Below, piece by piece: positions 39,001-51,000 of a stretch of DNA of 64,000 bases. The DNA comes from Syngnathus acus (taxonomy: Eukaryota; Chordata; Actinopteri; Syngnathiformes; Syngnathidae): positions 3,652,912 to 3,716,911 of the forward strand of contig NC_051102.1 of the NCBI RefSeq assembly GCF_901709675.1. The letters run 5' to 3'. Position 1 is the first letter of the stretch. Each line of letters begins with the position of its first letter. A model generated the notes under the pieces. That model saw only the letters and a program-made list of their open reading frames with translations. It was not told the origin of the DNA and ran no database searches. The position numbers and the translations under genes were made by a program.

Positions 39001-40352
39001 AAAATGCTCAAATTAAGGCTTTTTAAGAAAGAACATGTACTTGGAGGGAAAAAATAGTGAGGACATACTTAAATCATTTATAGCTCTTCTTCTTGAGCAA
39101 CTGTACTCCTTGAGCATTAATAGCAGATTTGTTTTTGCCCTGACACAAAAAAAGGGCTGTGTGGTACATTTCATAATGGCAGTAAAACTGCATAACTGAA
39201 TTAGGCATTTTTCAGCAAGAGGATTTCACTTTTGTTTTCTAAAACGAGGCTAAATGGTGCATGTTGTTAAAAAAATAAAAACAAATAATAAAATGCATGA
39301 AATGATCGAATTTTGTGAAAGATGCATCTGTAACACAAAGACTTGCATAACTAAGAACATGGCAGATTGGCGGGGTTAACTTTCCTCGAACATTAATCCT
39401 AGAGAGCATTTGTTCCTTCATGAAATTGTGAAATCGGAGATGAGCTGCCTTTAACATTTACTTATCGTTATGAGCTTTGTGATTGCAGTGACACACACAC
39501 GCACACACAAAGCACTTTGAAACAAAAGCCAGTCAAAACATCAAGCACCACTGCATTAAACAGTCTAAATGTTTGCCTCCAAAACAACTGGTGACTTGAA
39601 ATATTTGTATGCAAAGTTTAGCAAAGTACAACAAAATAGATTTAAAGAAATTAAATTACATCTGAAACTCACTTCCAGTTGCACTGCAATACATTCTGAG
39701 TATATAAACGTCTGTCATGAACCGTTTCCACCCAAGGTCAACCCCACCTATTGGAAAGGCAGCACGATTACAAAGGAACAGCTGCACTATTCCACAGTTA
39801 CCAGCAGGTGGCACTATTGCACCACATTGCTGCACACAAGCCCGCTCAGAAGTAATGTGACCCAAAGCAGAACAACTTGATGGAACAAGAGGGATGAAAG
39901 CTGATTTTCATATTTGTCTAAGTTAATTGTAAGTGTCAGCAATCCAATTTAGAAAGCCTTGGCCTGTTCTTGAGATTTTTTTTTAAAGCTATAGATAACT
40001 GAATACTTTTCAAAAGGGAAGCTAATTCTAAAAAAAAAAAAAAAAAAAATGCAGTAATCCAGTAAGCAAGCAACACGATTTCCAGACCAAACTCTGACGG
40101 TTGTTTCCACCATTTCTTTTTTCTTTTATAGCCACAATCTCATCAAATGTTTATTAGTCTGCTTTTGAAAGTGATCAATAACAACTATATTAACTTAGGA
40201 CAGTGTGGCCTCTTTTGTTAAAAAGGAAATCAACTTTTCATATGTGGACTCTCCGCACAAATTTAATTGTGCAAGTCAGCTAAAAGCACACTGAGCTGTT
40301 TCAGAACGAGACTCGGCGAGCGACAGAAATGACTGATTTTGGAGTTTAAACT
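36011..40352. other. Non-coding region downstream of klhl20
   Basis: Contains the TATAT repeat and a long A run near 40030. No gene recognised. Confidence 0.5.
36454..36502. repeat. (TATAT)n pentanucleotide repeat
   Basis: About ten TTATA units, preceded at 36418-36453 by related GC-bearing units (ACGTT, GCGTT). Confidence 0.95.
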
Positions 40353-40362
40353 TTTATTTATT
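40353..40362 (-). terminator. Candidate polyadenylation signals of klhl20
   Basis: On the complement two overlapping AATAAA hexamers lie about 0.8 kb past the klhl20 stop codon. They are the first strong pair I noted downstream, but other ends are possible. Confidence 0.3.
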
Positions 40363-41110
40363 GCAGTAGTGTGACGAGGGGCCTGAACAAAGTATTCAAA
40401 ACACATCGTCATAAAACACAATGCTAGGCATGTGTCATATATAGGCAAGTCACAAATAGGATGTGACTTGCTTGTCCCGATTTTTCTGTTGGAAAGTGGC
40501 AGGATTGTAAAGATGCTTTTTATCGACAAGCAGCAATTTGTTTTGATCGCTTTCTGTTTAAATTGCATACATAAATATTAACTGGGATGTCGTACAAGCT
40601 ATGTGGAAATGTGAGTAGGTTGTATATTGAGTTAGCGTTCGTTATCTGTCTCATGGAAACTGGACAAAATGATTGCTTGTTTGCTGGATGCTGTACAATG
40701 TTTTATTTTGCCTCCTTTGATGATCTTTTAACCCCCTCCCTTGTTCTAAGGTTTAGAAACAGTCACTGCCCACACGTCTCCATTAAACAAACCTACACAA
40801 TTGCAAGTCAGTTTTTGAGCTAAAAGCTTTGAAGGTAAAAGTAAGATGAGGTCACTGGAAGGGTCCTTATAACTGCTTTTCCAATCTGGCGCTTCAGTGA
40901 TGCCCAGCGTGTGCTCTCTGTGCACAATGCATAACAAGGAGATAATGTTCAATCACTGAAGACAAGAGTTTTGAAAGTTGAAGGAGGGATGATGATGATG
41001 AGTAGGAAATGCGTTCTGCTTTCAGTGTCGTCCAAACATTTCTTTTATCCTCACATAAGTAACAGTCTTTTATGGAGGTATGAGTGTTGGTGGCGTCCAC
41101 TTCGAAGGCT

Positions 41111-41129
41111 GTGTGTGTGTGTGTGTGTC
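41111..41129. repeat. (TG)n microsatellite in the presumed klhl20 3'UTR
   Basis: A TG run starts 18 bp past the klhl20 stop on its downstream side, so it would be transcribed as a CA run in the 3'UTR. Confidence 0.8.
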
Positions 41130-41146
41130 TGTGAGGGAGGCTAGCG

Positions 41147-44100
41147 TTACCATATGTGGGATTCACAGTGAGTCATTTTAATGACGCCCACTCCACCACC
41201 TAGTCGTCGGTAATTCATTCCTCCGTACAACCTGTGAAGGGGTCAAATCAAGTTAGTGGTAGGGACTCAACATAATATTTTAAAATAATGAGTCATTTTC
41301 ACATTGTTGAATGGCATTCAATGAGTATACAGAAACTCTTAAATATACACGACTTAAATAGAATTAGGGCAGCAAAAGGAACCTACCTCCATGTGTTGGC
41401 ATCAGGGTCGTAAACTTCGATAGTTTTCAAATATGTCGTCCCATCAAATCCTCCTACTGCCATCAATTGACCATTGACTACAGCTAAGCCCACCTGAAGA
41501 CGCAGTGATAATCAAAACCAACACATCAACATTAAGTGATCCAAGTGTAACATGCTAATGTGAAACTTTTTTGGAGAGAAACACTCATTGAATGTTTTTC
41601 ATTTTTTTCCTCCCAATGCATTTCAAATGAAACCAATCATATGCAGGTTTACACAATTCATATGCCGGCTGACGACGGTACATACCCCACTCCGTCTGGA
41701 TGTCATAGCGACTACAGGAGACCACTGGTTGGTCCTGGGATTGTAACGCTCTGCACTGCTCAACTCTGTTGTGTCATCCCGGCCTCCAACAGAATAAATC
41801 ATGTCTTGGTAGACTGCACAGCCAAGGTGCTTACGCCGCGTACCCATTGGAGATACGGTGTGCCATCGGTTCTCCTGAGGATTGTAACGCTCCACTGAGG
41901 AGGAGAACGAGAAAGGAAAACTGTCAGGTGAATATTATTTCCCAATTTGTTTTCCTCACTGTAACCTACTCATTTTGCATCATGTTGACCTATTTTTAAA
42001 AAAAATTGTCTCTTTCCGCATTATGTTCCCACACTAGTTCTATACAAACCTTGAAATGTGCGTTACCATTGTTACTGTAGATACATTTTTGAAAATTGCA
42101 CAATTGGAAAAGTTCAGATCATACAGTTTATTTAATACCTGTATTTAATGGGGATGTCCCATCAGAGCCTCCTACAGCATACAAAAAACCTCCGAGCACA
42201 GCCACGGCGACACCTAGTCGCCTGGTGCTCATGGAGGCCACACGAGTCCATTTGTTCTCTTTTGGATCATACCTGCACAGCAAGCGTGTTGAAAGCACCT
42301 CACGCATTTTCATGGGCAATAACTTGAGGTTTCAACTAGTACCTTTCAACAATGTTGAGACAGGAAACCCCATCCTGTCCTCCTACCGCATACAAAAAAC
42401 CACCAAGAACAGCTACGCCTACACTGGTTCGACAGGTGCTAGTTGGGGCCACATCACTGCTCCATTGGTTGGTCTTTGGATCATATCTGGAACAACCAAA
42501 TAAGAAATAGAAAAAATGTCACACAGAAAACTTTTGACTAGAAGCATGGACAGACAAAGAAATGACCCCTTTTCTTATATTTTCTTCTCTCCTCTTGTTC
42601 AATTCTTTAACTTGGCCTACTTTTTGCTGAGGTAATTTTTGTCCCCAAAATGGTTCATTCAAATATTATCATTTTTTTGAGCAAGGCAAGTGCTTCTGGC
42701 ATGCACAGCATGTAAAATCATCAGACACTGTGCCTCCAAGAAGTGGAGGTCACTAAACTAACTGCAAAGAGCTCAACGAAACTATCATGGCTTCAGTTTG
42801 AAAAGGTGTGGCTCAGGAAAGTCATATCACAACAAAAACAGAAGAGGACGAGACCAAAGCAGAATCCAATTTTTAACGGCAGCTACTCTTGTAAATTTTG
42901 GGAACCACAGCTCTAAAGAGACAATGAAAAGCAACATTTTTGCACACCTCTCTACTGAGTTGAGATAGGAGGAGCCGTCATGTCCTCCTACAGCATACAG
43001 CAAGTCATCCAGGACACTGACACCCACTCCACAACGCCGCTTACTCATTGATGCCACCATCCGCCACTCATTGGTCTGAGGATCGTAACGTTCCACACTG
43101 GATATGGCGTCACCACTGCACCAACCACCAACTATAAGAAAATGAAAGATTTCGACTCATCTTCTGGAACAGGGAGAATTGAAGGGGATTTGAACCTTTG
43201 GAGAGCTCAGAATGTCAAGAAAGTATGAGGCTCGTACCGCCCCCCAGGTGACGCCCGTTTGGATTGTTTTGTTTTTTTCCTTAAAAAAAAAAAGCTTGGT
43301 TTTCATAATTTTGTTTTTTAATCATTGAAATGTTGAGCATTCGTTTTAAGATACTATGTAATTTTGTTCATATCACCTAGCCCCATAAAATGTCTTTCGA
43401 TTGTAATACTAAATAAATACTAAATAAAACTAACCTGCAAAAAGGACTTCACCACACCGTATGGGTTTCCTTGGCCGGGTTCTTGGGCCTTGCATCAGTG
43501 GCCTTTCTTGTGGCAGCAACAGGTAGTTCTTAGCTTCATCAACCAGGTCTCTAACAGCCACAGACGAGAGTTATATAGCACACATCATACTAACCAAATT
43601 GATACAGTGACAGATTGACAAATAAAAAAGAGAAATGCCTAAGTGCAAAAGTTACATGAAATTTTTGATCTATCATTTGGATTACCTGCATTCTTCATCA
43701 CTCTTGATAAGAGGGTCTGAGCCCACAGTGCCCACCAGAAATTTGGGGCTAAGGAGCGGTAGTCTGACATGTTGTAGAACCTAAAACCAAAAGAAAATCA
43801 TTGAGTGTCCATTTTTCCAACTACACTGGTAAAAAAAAAAAAAAAAAAATGCTTTAATGCTTTTTCAACAAGAAACATACCTGGGGTAGTTGTGGTCTGC
43901 GTTCCTGAATGCTATATTTCACCCAGGCCATCACAGCATTAAAAACCTGCTCCTCACTTCGCACATTAAGTTCATCGCTGGAAATTATATCAATCAACTG
44001 GTTGGCGGGTAGTAACATGAACTCCTCACTTTCCATAACCTAACAAGACAATGAAAAAGACATTTTTCATTATCACATTGGGAACATTTCATTTAGTTTG

Positions 44101-45122
44101 GATGATTTAAAATATTCACTATCCCTAAAATGTATCAGGCTAAAAAATGTGTACATTTTTACCTCTTGAAAATTGTGTTGCGTGAATTTGTCTGCAATGC
44201 GAAGCAGTTCCCGGCAGGAGTGAGTGTCTGCAAATGCCCTGATACCCAGGCAGTTGGAAGGATCCAGCTGCCTCTTGAGGAACTCGCAGCAAGCCTCCTG
44301 GATCTCAGCAAGCTGGAGCAGACAGGCTGCTGGAAGCAGGGTCTGAACATTCCCTTCCTCTACAGTCACCTACAGATGGAAGGAGCACATTTAATTGAAC
44401 TGGTGGATTTTGGGGCCACTGATTTACGTAAGTAAGCTGAAAGCAATTTATACACTAAAAACACGTCCTGCATACAAACATTATTACCTGCGAAGTATAG
44501 GCAAAGTCGATCAACAGTTCCATTGCTCTCTCATCAATATCTCGAATAACAACTTCAGTCTGTCTACTTTCAGCAAGCTCCCCAGTAAACATTGCCCTGA
44601 AGAGAACAGGACAAAAAAGATTGTATACGTGGCAAGACCATTATAATAAATATTGGTAAAGTTCATCCAACTTGCTCTATTACCTGAAGTAAGGACTGCA
44701 AGCAGAAAGAATGACACGATGGGCATAAATTTTCTTGGCACCCACCACAAGTACCACATCACAGAGCTCACGGTGCTTTCTCAGCAAGTTTATCACTTCT
44801 AGGGTTTGCCGTGGGTGTTTGTCCGAGACGTACGGCATGCGCGCAGGCTGGGGGACCCCTTCGGGAAGCTTGTTAGGGTCCCCCAAAGTACAGCGGCTGG
44901 TGATGTCCATTCCAGTGGCGTCTTGACGTGCGCTGGTGGCCCTGGAGGTGAACCACACAGTCAAGTGAGTGAATATATGCTTTGTAAACACTTGTTAGTA
45001 TGGACCAATCCAGTCACAGAACCGTATTCAATTCATGGTTGTGCCTTTTCTGTACTGCTAACTTGAGGAATCCCAAATTCAGATTATTTTCAGACATACC
45101 TGCGCATCAGCTTTGGGTCCAT
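41147..45122 (-). CDS. klhl20: Kelch-like protein 20, BTB-BACK-Kelch adaptor of CUL3 ubiquitin ligase (13 coding exons)
   Basis: Coding exons on the complement are 45100-45122, 44684-44941, 44488-44596, 44163-44369, 43881-44039, 43686-43780, 43435-43550, 42948-43131, 42343-42486, 42139-42272, 41686-41894, 41387-41493 and 41147-41231. All introns have GT-AG ends and the phases agree. They sum to 1830 nt, 609 codons plus stop, the length I recall for vertebrate KLHL20. The protein starts MDPKLMRR, has a BTB domain at about residues 60-160 ([19 protein letters not shown]), a BACK domain at about 165-275 and six Kelch blades at about 319-601 with repeated GG and ERYDP/ERYNP motifs, and ends CESHIW. 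Members of this family bring substrates to CUL3-RBX1; KLHL20 is known for DAPK1, PML and ULK1 ubiquitination. That role is family knowledge. The start ATG follows a 3' splice site at 45161, so the 5'UTR is split. The first coding exon is only 23 nt. Confidence 0.97.
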
Positions 45123-45160
45123 GCAAGGTAGAACAGTGTTTTGTACCACACCTTAAAAGC

Positions 45161-46020
45161 CTGCAAACACAAAGAAACTATATCAGAATATAGAATTGTG
45201 TGCACCACCCACCCCCACTTTTCTGCTTCACTACATGTAACCAGCCTGGCTGTTTTAAAACTGTGTCAGGAATTAATAATTTCTCCTATGGCTGTTATAA
45301 TGTTTCATCTCTCAACACACTGTATGTTTTACCTTTGCCCAATTACTGTTTTGCTTTTCTTAGATCCCCTTTAATTGTTTACCTTCGCCGGTTACTGCAA
45401 ATAACTTGAATGGTTAATGAGCGTAACGTCAGGCATCTGTCACAGAAAGTAGTGCCTCGTTCGCTCATACGTTTTATAGATTACGTATTACAAAAAAAAA
45501 GTGGAAGTCATGTCGTTTCATGTTAACCATTTGTAGTTTCAGCAAATAGACACATCCCATAAAGGAGCTCAGCCAGCAAAGTAGCAAAATATCTCTACGC
45601 AGGACATTTTATTTCGACAATATGGACCAGACAAATTCCTATAGAATGCATTGCAATACTGTAAACTTAATGTTAAATCAAAAATCCAATGTAAACGTTA
45701 GACTGCTCTTTGAACAAATCGTAAACTAACTTGTTTGCTTTTGTCGGTAGCTGAGTGTCAACCGATTTCCCATGACGAGTATTTTAAGTAATGCAGGGGA
45801 AAAACAAAGGTAATTTTGTGTAAGGGTAATTTAATGTATTTACAAGAGTACCGTTTTGTAATACGTGAGAATCTATAGCTTTTGCCTAAAACTGGTATCA
45901 ACAGAATGCCATGCTAACATTAACTCCACATTATCAGCAAACACGCCACATCCAGAGCTGTTATTAAAAACTCCGAATGTCAAAACGAAAGAAAGTGTAT
46001 TGATTTTGAAGGACAATTAC
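45161..46020 (-). other. Presumed first intron of klhl20
   Basis: AT-rich sequence between the 3' splice site at 45161 and the donor at 46021. I see no repeat or coding segment in it. Confidence 0.45.
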
Positions 46021-46160
46021 CTTGTATTTACATGCCAAAATCAGACGAAGAAAAACACAGGGATTTCGGCTCGCTAATGTTTACAAGTTTGATGGTTGGA
46101 TACGCAGCTTTTCTTCATCGACGATGTGCGCATGTCAAAATATCAAGTATCACTTCCGGA
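46021..46160 (-). other. Probable non-coding first exon of klhl20
   Basis: The klhl20 coding start lies 38 nt inside an exon whose 3' splice site (TTTGCAG) is at 45161-45163, so an upstream exon is required. Reading the complement, a good donor AAG/gtaatt ends at 46021, just below a CpG-bearing stretch. The upper limit is a guess at the start site. cDNA would settle this. Confidence 0.5.
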
Positions 46161-46240
46161 CAAGGCGCTTTCAAAATAAAGGAATATAATTACGTCATCG
46201 AGTTAAACGCGCAAGATCAGCGGTCCTTAAGGGCCGTGTA
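46040..46240 (-). promoter_or_regulatory. Probable klhl20 core promoter with ETS- and CRE-like sites
   Basis: This short stretch has more CpG than its AT-rich surroundings. It carries ACTTCCGG at 46152-46159 (ETS/GABPA-like) and TACGTCA at 46191-46197 (CRE-like). That combination is typical of TATA-less housekeeping promoters and fits the broad expression known for klhl20. The link to klhl20 rests on position and the donor at 46021. Confidence 0.45.
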
Positions 46241-47401
46241 ACCCCCGATGTTTTTAATTTTTTTTTTTTACCTTGAGTGACGTACTCATTCATACGTGCT
46301 GATGATTAGTAGAACGTAACGCAATTGATCATTAAACGAAACTTATTTTATTTTGTCTCCTTAATTTTAACATTTAATTTATGGCCAGTCTTTATGAACA
46401 CAAATGAAGCAAAATTAAATATGTCGATTTAAAAGAATATAAATATAATTGAATCAAAATTCAAGGGAAATGTTTGCTTTTGTTCCGTATAACTGTTGCA
46501 TACAGTGCAGCAGTTCATTCTAGGACTAGTTCATTATTGTACAGTATTCAGAATCACTCTTGTATCATGAAGTTTACACTAGAGCAAAAATTGTACCGAG
46601 ACTAAGTTTATACACTACACAGTACAGTAAATGCAGATTTTGTATATAGTTGTGTAGTTGGCTAAAATCACCTAACTGACAAGCTTCGTTTGATAATTGG
46701 GACAATTCGGTAAGATACCAACTTTCAGCCCTCATATCAGCATCCATTTTATATTTAAATATTGTTATGCAAGCGTGTAATTCCTGCATTCACATTTGAC
46801 AAATGACAATGTTTGCTGTGATTTATTTTGTGGTAGTGCATCCTTGTGATAATACATGAGAATTAAGCACAGTATATGAAGAATTGAGCATAACAATCAG
46901 CCAACTGTAGTGTGCCAAATGATCATTACACATTCATCATAACAATCAAAAAATGGAGGTGCAAGAATGTAAATACTGGTTCAAGTAATTTTCAGTTTAA
47001 CTAGCGGCTGAGAATTTTGTAACAGCAGATGACAGACATTTTATATCCTATAAATATAAGTGGAGACTGAAATTTCATTTTTAATCAAATAATTTACTTC
47101 AACTGTCTTAGTGCTTTCAACATACTATGCATATAAATTAAAGTAGCATACTTTTTAAACATAAAACTCCACTCGAATTCCTCTACCTTTCCTGTGTATT
47201 TGAAGTGCATGGGAACACATTCGGGGGCGTAAACTTTACAGTAATAACTTGTGAAATTGGCTGGCTTCCAGTCCAGGGTGTTTCCTCGCCACCCGCTGGC
47301 ACAGGCTCGCTCGTCACCCAAAAGAGGATAAGTGGTGAAGAAAACATAGATGGACAATTAGTGAGTGGTGACCTTGACCTCTCCCAGTGGTAGACAGCCT
47401 C
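46241..47401. other. Intergenic or lhx8 3'UTR segment between lhx8 and klhl20
   Basis: Holds the sequence downstream of the lhx8 stop. A minus-strand AATAAA lies at 46822-46827, about 0.6 kb past the stop, and could end the lhx8 transcript. A degraded interspersed repeat occupies 47262-47350. No coding sequence is visible. Confidence 0.4.
47262..47350 (+). repeat. Degraded teleost interspersed repeat (GGAT-tail family)
   Basis: GGCTGGC-TCCAGTCCAGGGTG followed by CGCCACCCGCTGGCACAGGCTC and GAGGATAAGTGG matches the end region of the repeat also seen at 1100 and 53760. It lies just downstream of the lhx8 stop, so it may be part of that 3'UTR. Confidence 0.6.
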
Positions 47402-50160
47402 TTAAGTGTGTCTGATGGGCAGCTGTGTTAGTGGATGGGGTATGAGCGGCTGAAGTAGAAGTGGGTCTTGCGTTTGTACTGAAAATATAAATAATGCATA
47501 AGAAAAAAAGTCATAATTTAAACAAATACAATTTGCAAGCATTTCTCAGAAATTTGCCAACAATGAACTTGAAATTGAAGTGTATACGTACGTACAACTT
47601 TAATTTGGGAAAGGTCTAACACTATTTTATACAATGATGTGGGTTCAAGGTTTTTCTGTTTGAAAATGTTGGTTGAGACGAGTGTGAAGAGAGGATTTCT
47701 TACCCTCCATATAGGTCATTGTGGTCAGAAGAGGCACATCTGGTGTAATATAAGTTGTGTACTGCAAGTCATCAAACAGTGGTGTTGTCAGATGACCAGT
47801 AGGGAGTGAAGGCATTGTTTTAGGGGCACAATTTGTGGTTGTGTGTTTCTTTTGACGGGCTCTGCAGTTCTGGAACCAGACCTGCAGTTGAGAGAAATTA
47901 GGGTAAGCTGCAATGTCAATAAATGTTCTGCAGCATAAGATCCGTGTTGAAATTACAGTACCAGAAGGGACTTTTCAATAGGGCTGCAACAGTGAGTCAA
48001 TAAAAATCCATAATTGAAAATGTTGGCAAAAAAAATTCATTACCGATTCATTTGTAAAATATACATGGATATATACAAAAAACAAATATAAATAAATCCG
48101 AATTCATAACTTCGAGATCTCTGTTGTGTTGATGCAGTTCTTTTTGGGCACTATGAATTTGAAATAATGTCCATTTTTAATTAAGGAAATAGAAATTCAA
48201 ACAACAGTTATCCATCGATTAAAAGCAATTATTTAAATAATTTTGTCTTAGCCCACCTGAATAACTCTGCGGCTTAGACCAGTCCTTTCTGACAGTGTCT
48301 GGAGAGTCTGAGCATCTGGGTTGTTGTCTTGAGCAAACTGAGTTTGCATTACCTAAAGATAGAGTTGAGGGCATGAGGCTCACGTGACCAGTGCTCGGAA
48401 CAACCATGGGTCCTTTACACCTAGTATAACTTCAGTGAATGTAAAGTATGTACAGTATGAACAAAACACAACAACTCCAAAGTCTACGTTTTGTGGAGGG
48501 CTTGACAACAATTCAGTACCTGCAACTGGTCAACAGTAAAACTGGTCCTAGCCCTCTTAGCGGGTCTGGGCATGGTGCTGGAGTCATCTTTCACTGCCTG
48601 GTCTCTATCTACTTAGGATTGGTCATCAGAGACAACACAGTGTATGTTATAGTTTTTATTTTAGTTTAATCTTAGCTTTATGTTTTTGTCCGCCTGCCAT
48701 TTAATATCTCAACCGCTGCAAATAGTTATATCTGAAGTATCAACACTGCAGTAGAGGCATCAACAGCTAAAACATTGGACACAATTTACATTTGGTCATT
48801 ACTGTGTTCCTTTTTGCTCACCATTTTCTTTAGAACGTTTGATATTCTCCATCATAACATCATAGTGGGGCCGGCAGTAGACTCTGTTTTCTAATAGCCC
48901 ACATTCCTCTCCAGTCGACAGCTGACGCTTACAGGTGGCACAGGCAAAACAAGCCAGGTGGTAGGTGTTACCTCTTGCCTGTCGCACCCAGTCACTGGTA
49001 TGGATGTTCCGACCACAACGTGCACAACGTGTCCCATATTTCCTGATAAAGAACACAAAAAATGGTGAACTCTAAACATTATCAGTAAAATGCGTTCATT
49101 TTGGTTAAACCACAAAAAAATATATAATCTGATGGGATAATAAAGGTATATACTCATACATTATTTAATAATAAATATATTTATCATCCCCATAGCCAGA
49201 CCAAAACATTTTGTGTTACCTGAAGTAGTCTAGTTTGCAGAAAACTTGTGTCTCCTTGATAAAGCAGCTCACATGTCTCCCTAAGGATGTCTTGCACACA
49301 CAGCATGACAAGCAGCGGACATGCCAACATAAATTGTTCACCTGAAAGGAGAATCAGCTTGAAAATATTTTTTTTGATTGTTGCCAAACATTGTTATTGC
49401 ATACTGGAGAGTTATAGTAGCATGTCTGAATGACAGAGCTCAGACCTAATTATGAGGTTACCCCTGGCTCTTTGTTTGCAGAAAGCCATGTTCAAGAATT
49501 TCCATGAATTACCGTGAGTTTTTATCTCACTTTTATTTGAGTTTGTCCTAACACTCTGGCGGAGTTGGCTCTTTTCTGTACTTATAGTGTCTTTGATACA
49601 GTATAACAAGGCCATACCTTGAGGAGATACCTGTCCACTATCTCCCCGCAGCAAGACGAACAGAAGAATTTTCCTTGCTGAGAAGTTAATGTGGAAGAGG
49701 AGGAGGACAAGGTGCAGGGAGAAAAGCAGTCCTCAAAAAGGTCTTCGGAGCCAGAGGAACCCTGTTAGAAAACGCAGCTGGTCATATAATAAATAACTGC
49801 TTACAAATCACATTACCATTATGAAATAAAAAGTTCACAATTTAAGTTTTGCCTTAAGGTCGTCGAAGTATACAAACTTGACAGGAAAAAAAGGTTAAAA
49901 ACAATTCAATACCCGTTGTTTTGCTAGCACGGCAACTGTTGACATTTATATTGTATTTGTCACCGGCGGCGTCACTTTGATGTGCGCGCTCAGTCAGTCG
50001 GCGTTGTTTTAAGTTGTTTTACCACATAAACCCCGAGCATTTATGTAATATAACCCAAACAACGTTCAATTAATTATAGAAAAAAATAACTTACTATGTC
50101 GACAAAATAATTTCCAAATTGGACTAAAGCGTCCGGAGGTGTCGATTGTGTGTCGGACAT
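47402..50160 (-). CDS. lhx8: LIM-homeobox transcription factor, LHX8 type (8 coding exons)
   Basis: Coding exons on the complement are 50095-50160, 49618-49761, 49220-49341, 48822-49042, 48520-48593, 48257-48352, 47704-47881 and 47402-47478, all with GT-AG introns and consistent phase, 978 nt in total (325 codons plus stop). LIM domain 1 has ligands C56, C59, H77, C80, C83, C86, C105 and D108. LIM domain 2 has C117, C120, H139, C142, C145, C148, C167 and H170. The homeodomain spans about 196-255, including [16 protein letters not shown] and [18 protein letters not shown] and the [10 protein letters not shown] motif mark the LHX6/LHX8 subgroup, and the C-terminus [16 protein letters not shown] matches LHX8 rather than LHX6. 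LHX8 acts in the nucleus in basal-forebrain cholinergic, craniofacial and oocyte programmes (family knowledge). The linker and N-terminus are divergent and shorter than the mammalian protein, so the teleost paralogue (a or b) is not assigned. The ATG at 50158-50160 is the most upstream one that fits. Confidence 0.93.
47979..48236 (+). mobile_element. Degraded hAT-like element in lhx8 intron 6
   Basis: Begins TAGGGCTGCAAC, a terminal sequence widely found on teleost non-autonomous hAT elements, and is followed by AT-rich sequence with CATCGATT near the other side. It fills most of the 375-bp intron between the two homeodomain-coding exons. The right end is not defined. Confidence 0.5.
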
Positions 50161-51000
50161 GCTTCAAATACTGACCGACTGACAGATACTCCCTTATGAC
50201 CAAACCAGGAAACAAGGTTTATATTCCCATGACCACCAATTTATTTCATTTTAATTTACAAACAAAACTTTAATATTCAACATTATTCTAGTCTTCAAGT
50301 TAATTAAAGACGGAACCAAAACAAATTGGTTCTGGTCCGGGGTCTCAACCCGAAACACGGTCCTGCCGACGCGTGCACAGCTGGACACAGTGTGTGTAAT
50401 TTGCCTCACAGGTGAAGGTAATTGATAAAGCGGCTGCGCACGCACCGTGCATAGTTTACTGAGACGCGCAAGTAAAGTCGCACACCAGAACATCACAAAT
50501 ACGGAAAATACAAACTACTCCCATATTTCGACGTGTTGTTCGTTGTGCACGAATTTGCATGAATGTCAAGGTAAAAAATGACACTGCCCTAAAGAGAAAA
50601 CATATCTCTACTCAAATGAAAAAAATAATGCATTCGAAAAACTCGTGCGTCGATTTTTAGGTTTTTTAAATTCTGTCATTATGTTTTTTTAAAAAAACTC
50701 CGTTTCAAGTTTGTCATCACACTTGTCCGGCGCTACGAATTGGGAAATTAATAATGAATAATTCAACTTACCATGCTATTGGAAACAGAATGGAACATTT
50801 CCACCACAAAATCATTCCACTTAATACACTTGTCCGTTTCACCACGTTCGTATTTGTTGGCTACCTACTTCTTTCGGCAATGCTTGTTTGAATTTGGCTC
50901 TGTCCTTTAAATTTCATAAGTCAAAAAACAAAAAAAAACGCACCTCCCACTCAGACCCGAGAGGCCCGCCTGCAGCAGCATCAGGAACCACACACTGGTC
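50161..51000 (-). promoter_or_regulatory. Upstream region of the LHX8-type gene
   Basis: Relative to the surrounding DNA this stretch has local CpG clusters at about 50330-50480 and 50940-50990. No TATA box is evident at a convincing distance from the ATG. The start site cannot be placed by reading. Confidence 0.3.

Noticed and set aside
41560-42503. Plus-strand open frames of 112 and 135 codons
   Set aside because: Antisense to klhl20 Kelch exons.
47402-50160. Assignment to LHX6
   Set aside because: LIM and homeodomain parts fit both, but the C-terminal LQPL...LTQLPIRHT pattern matches LHX8.
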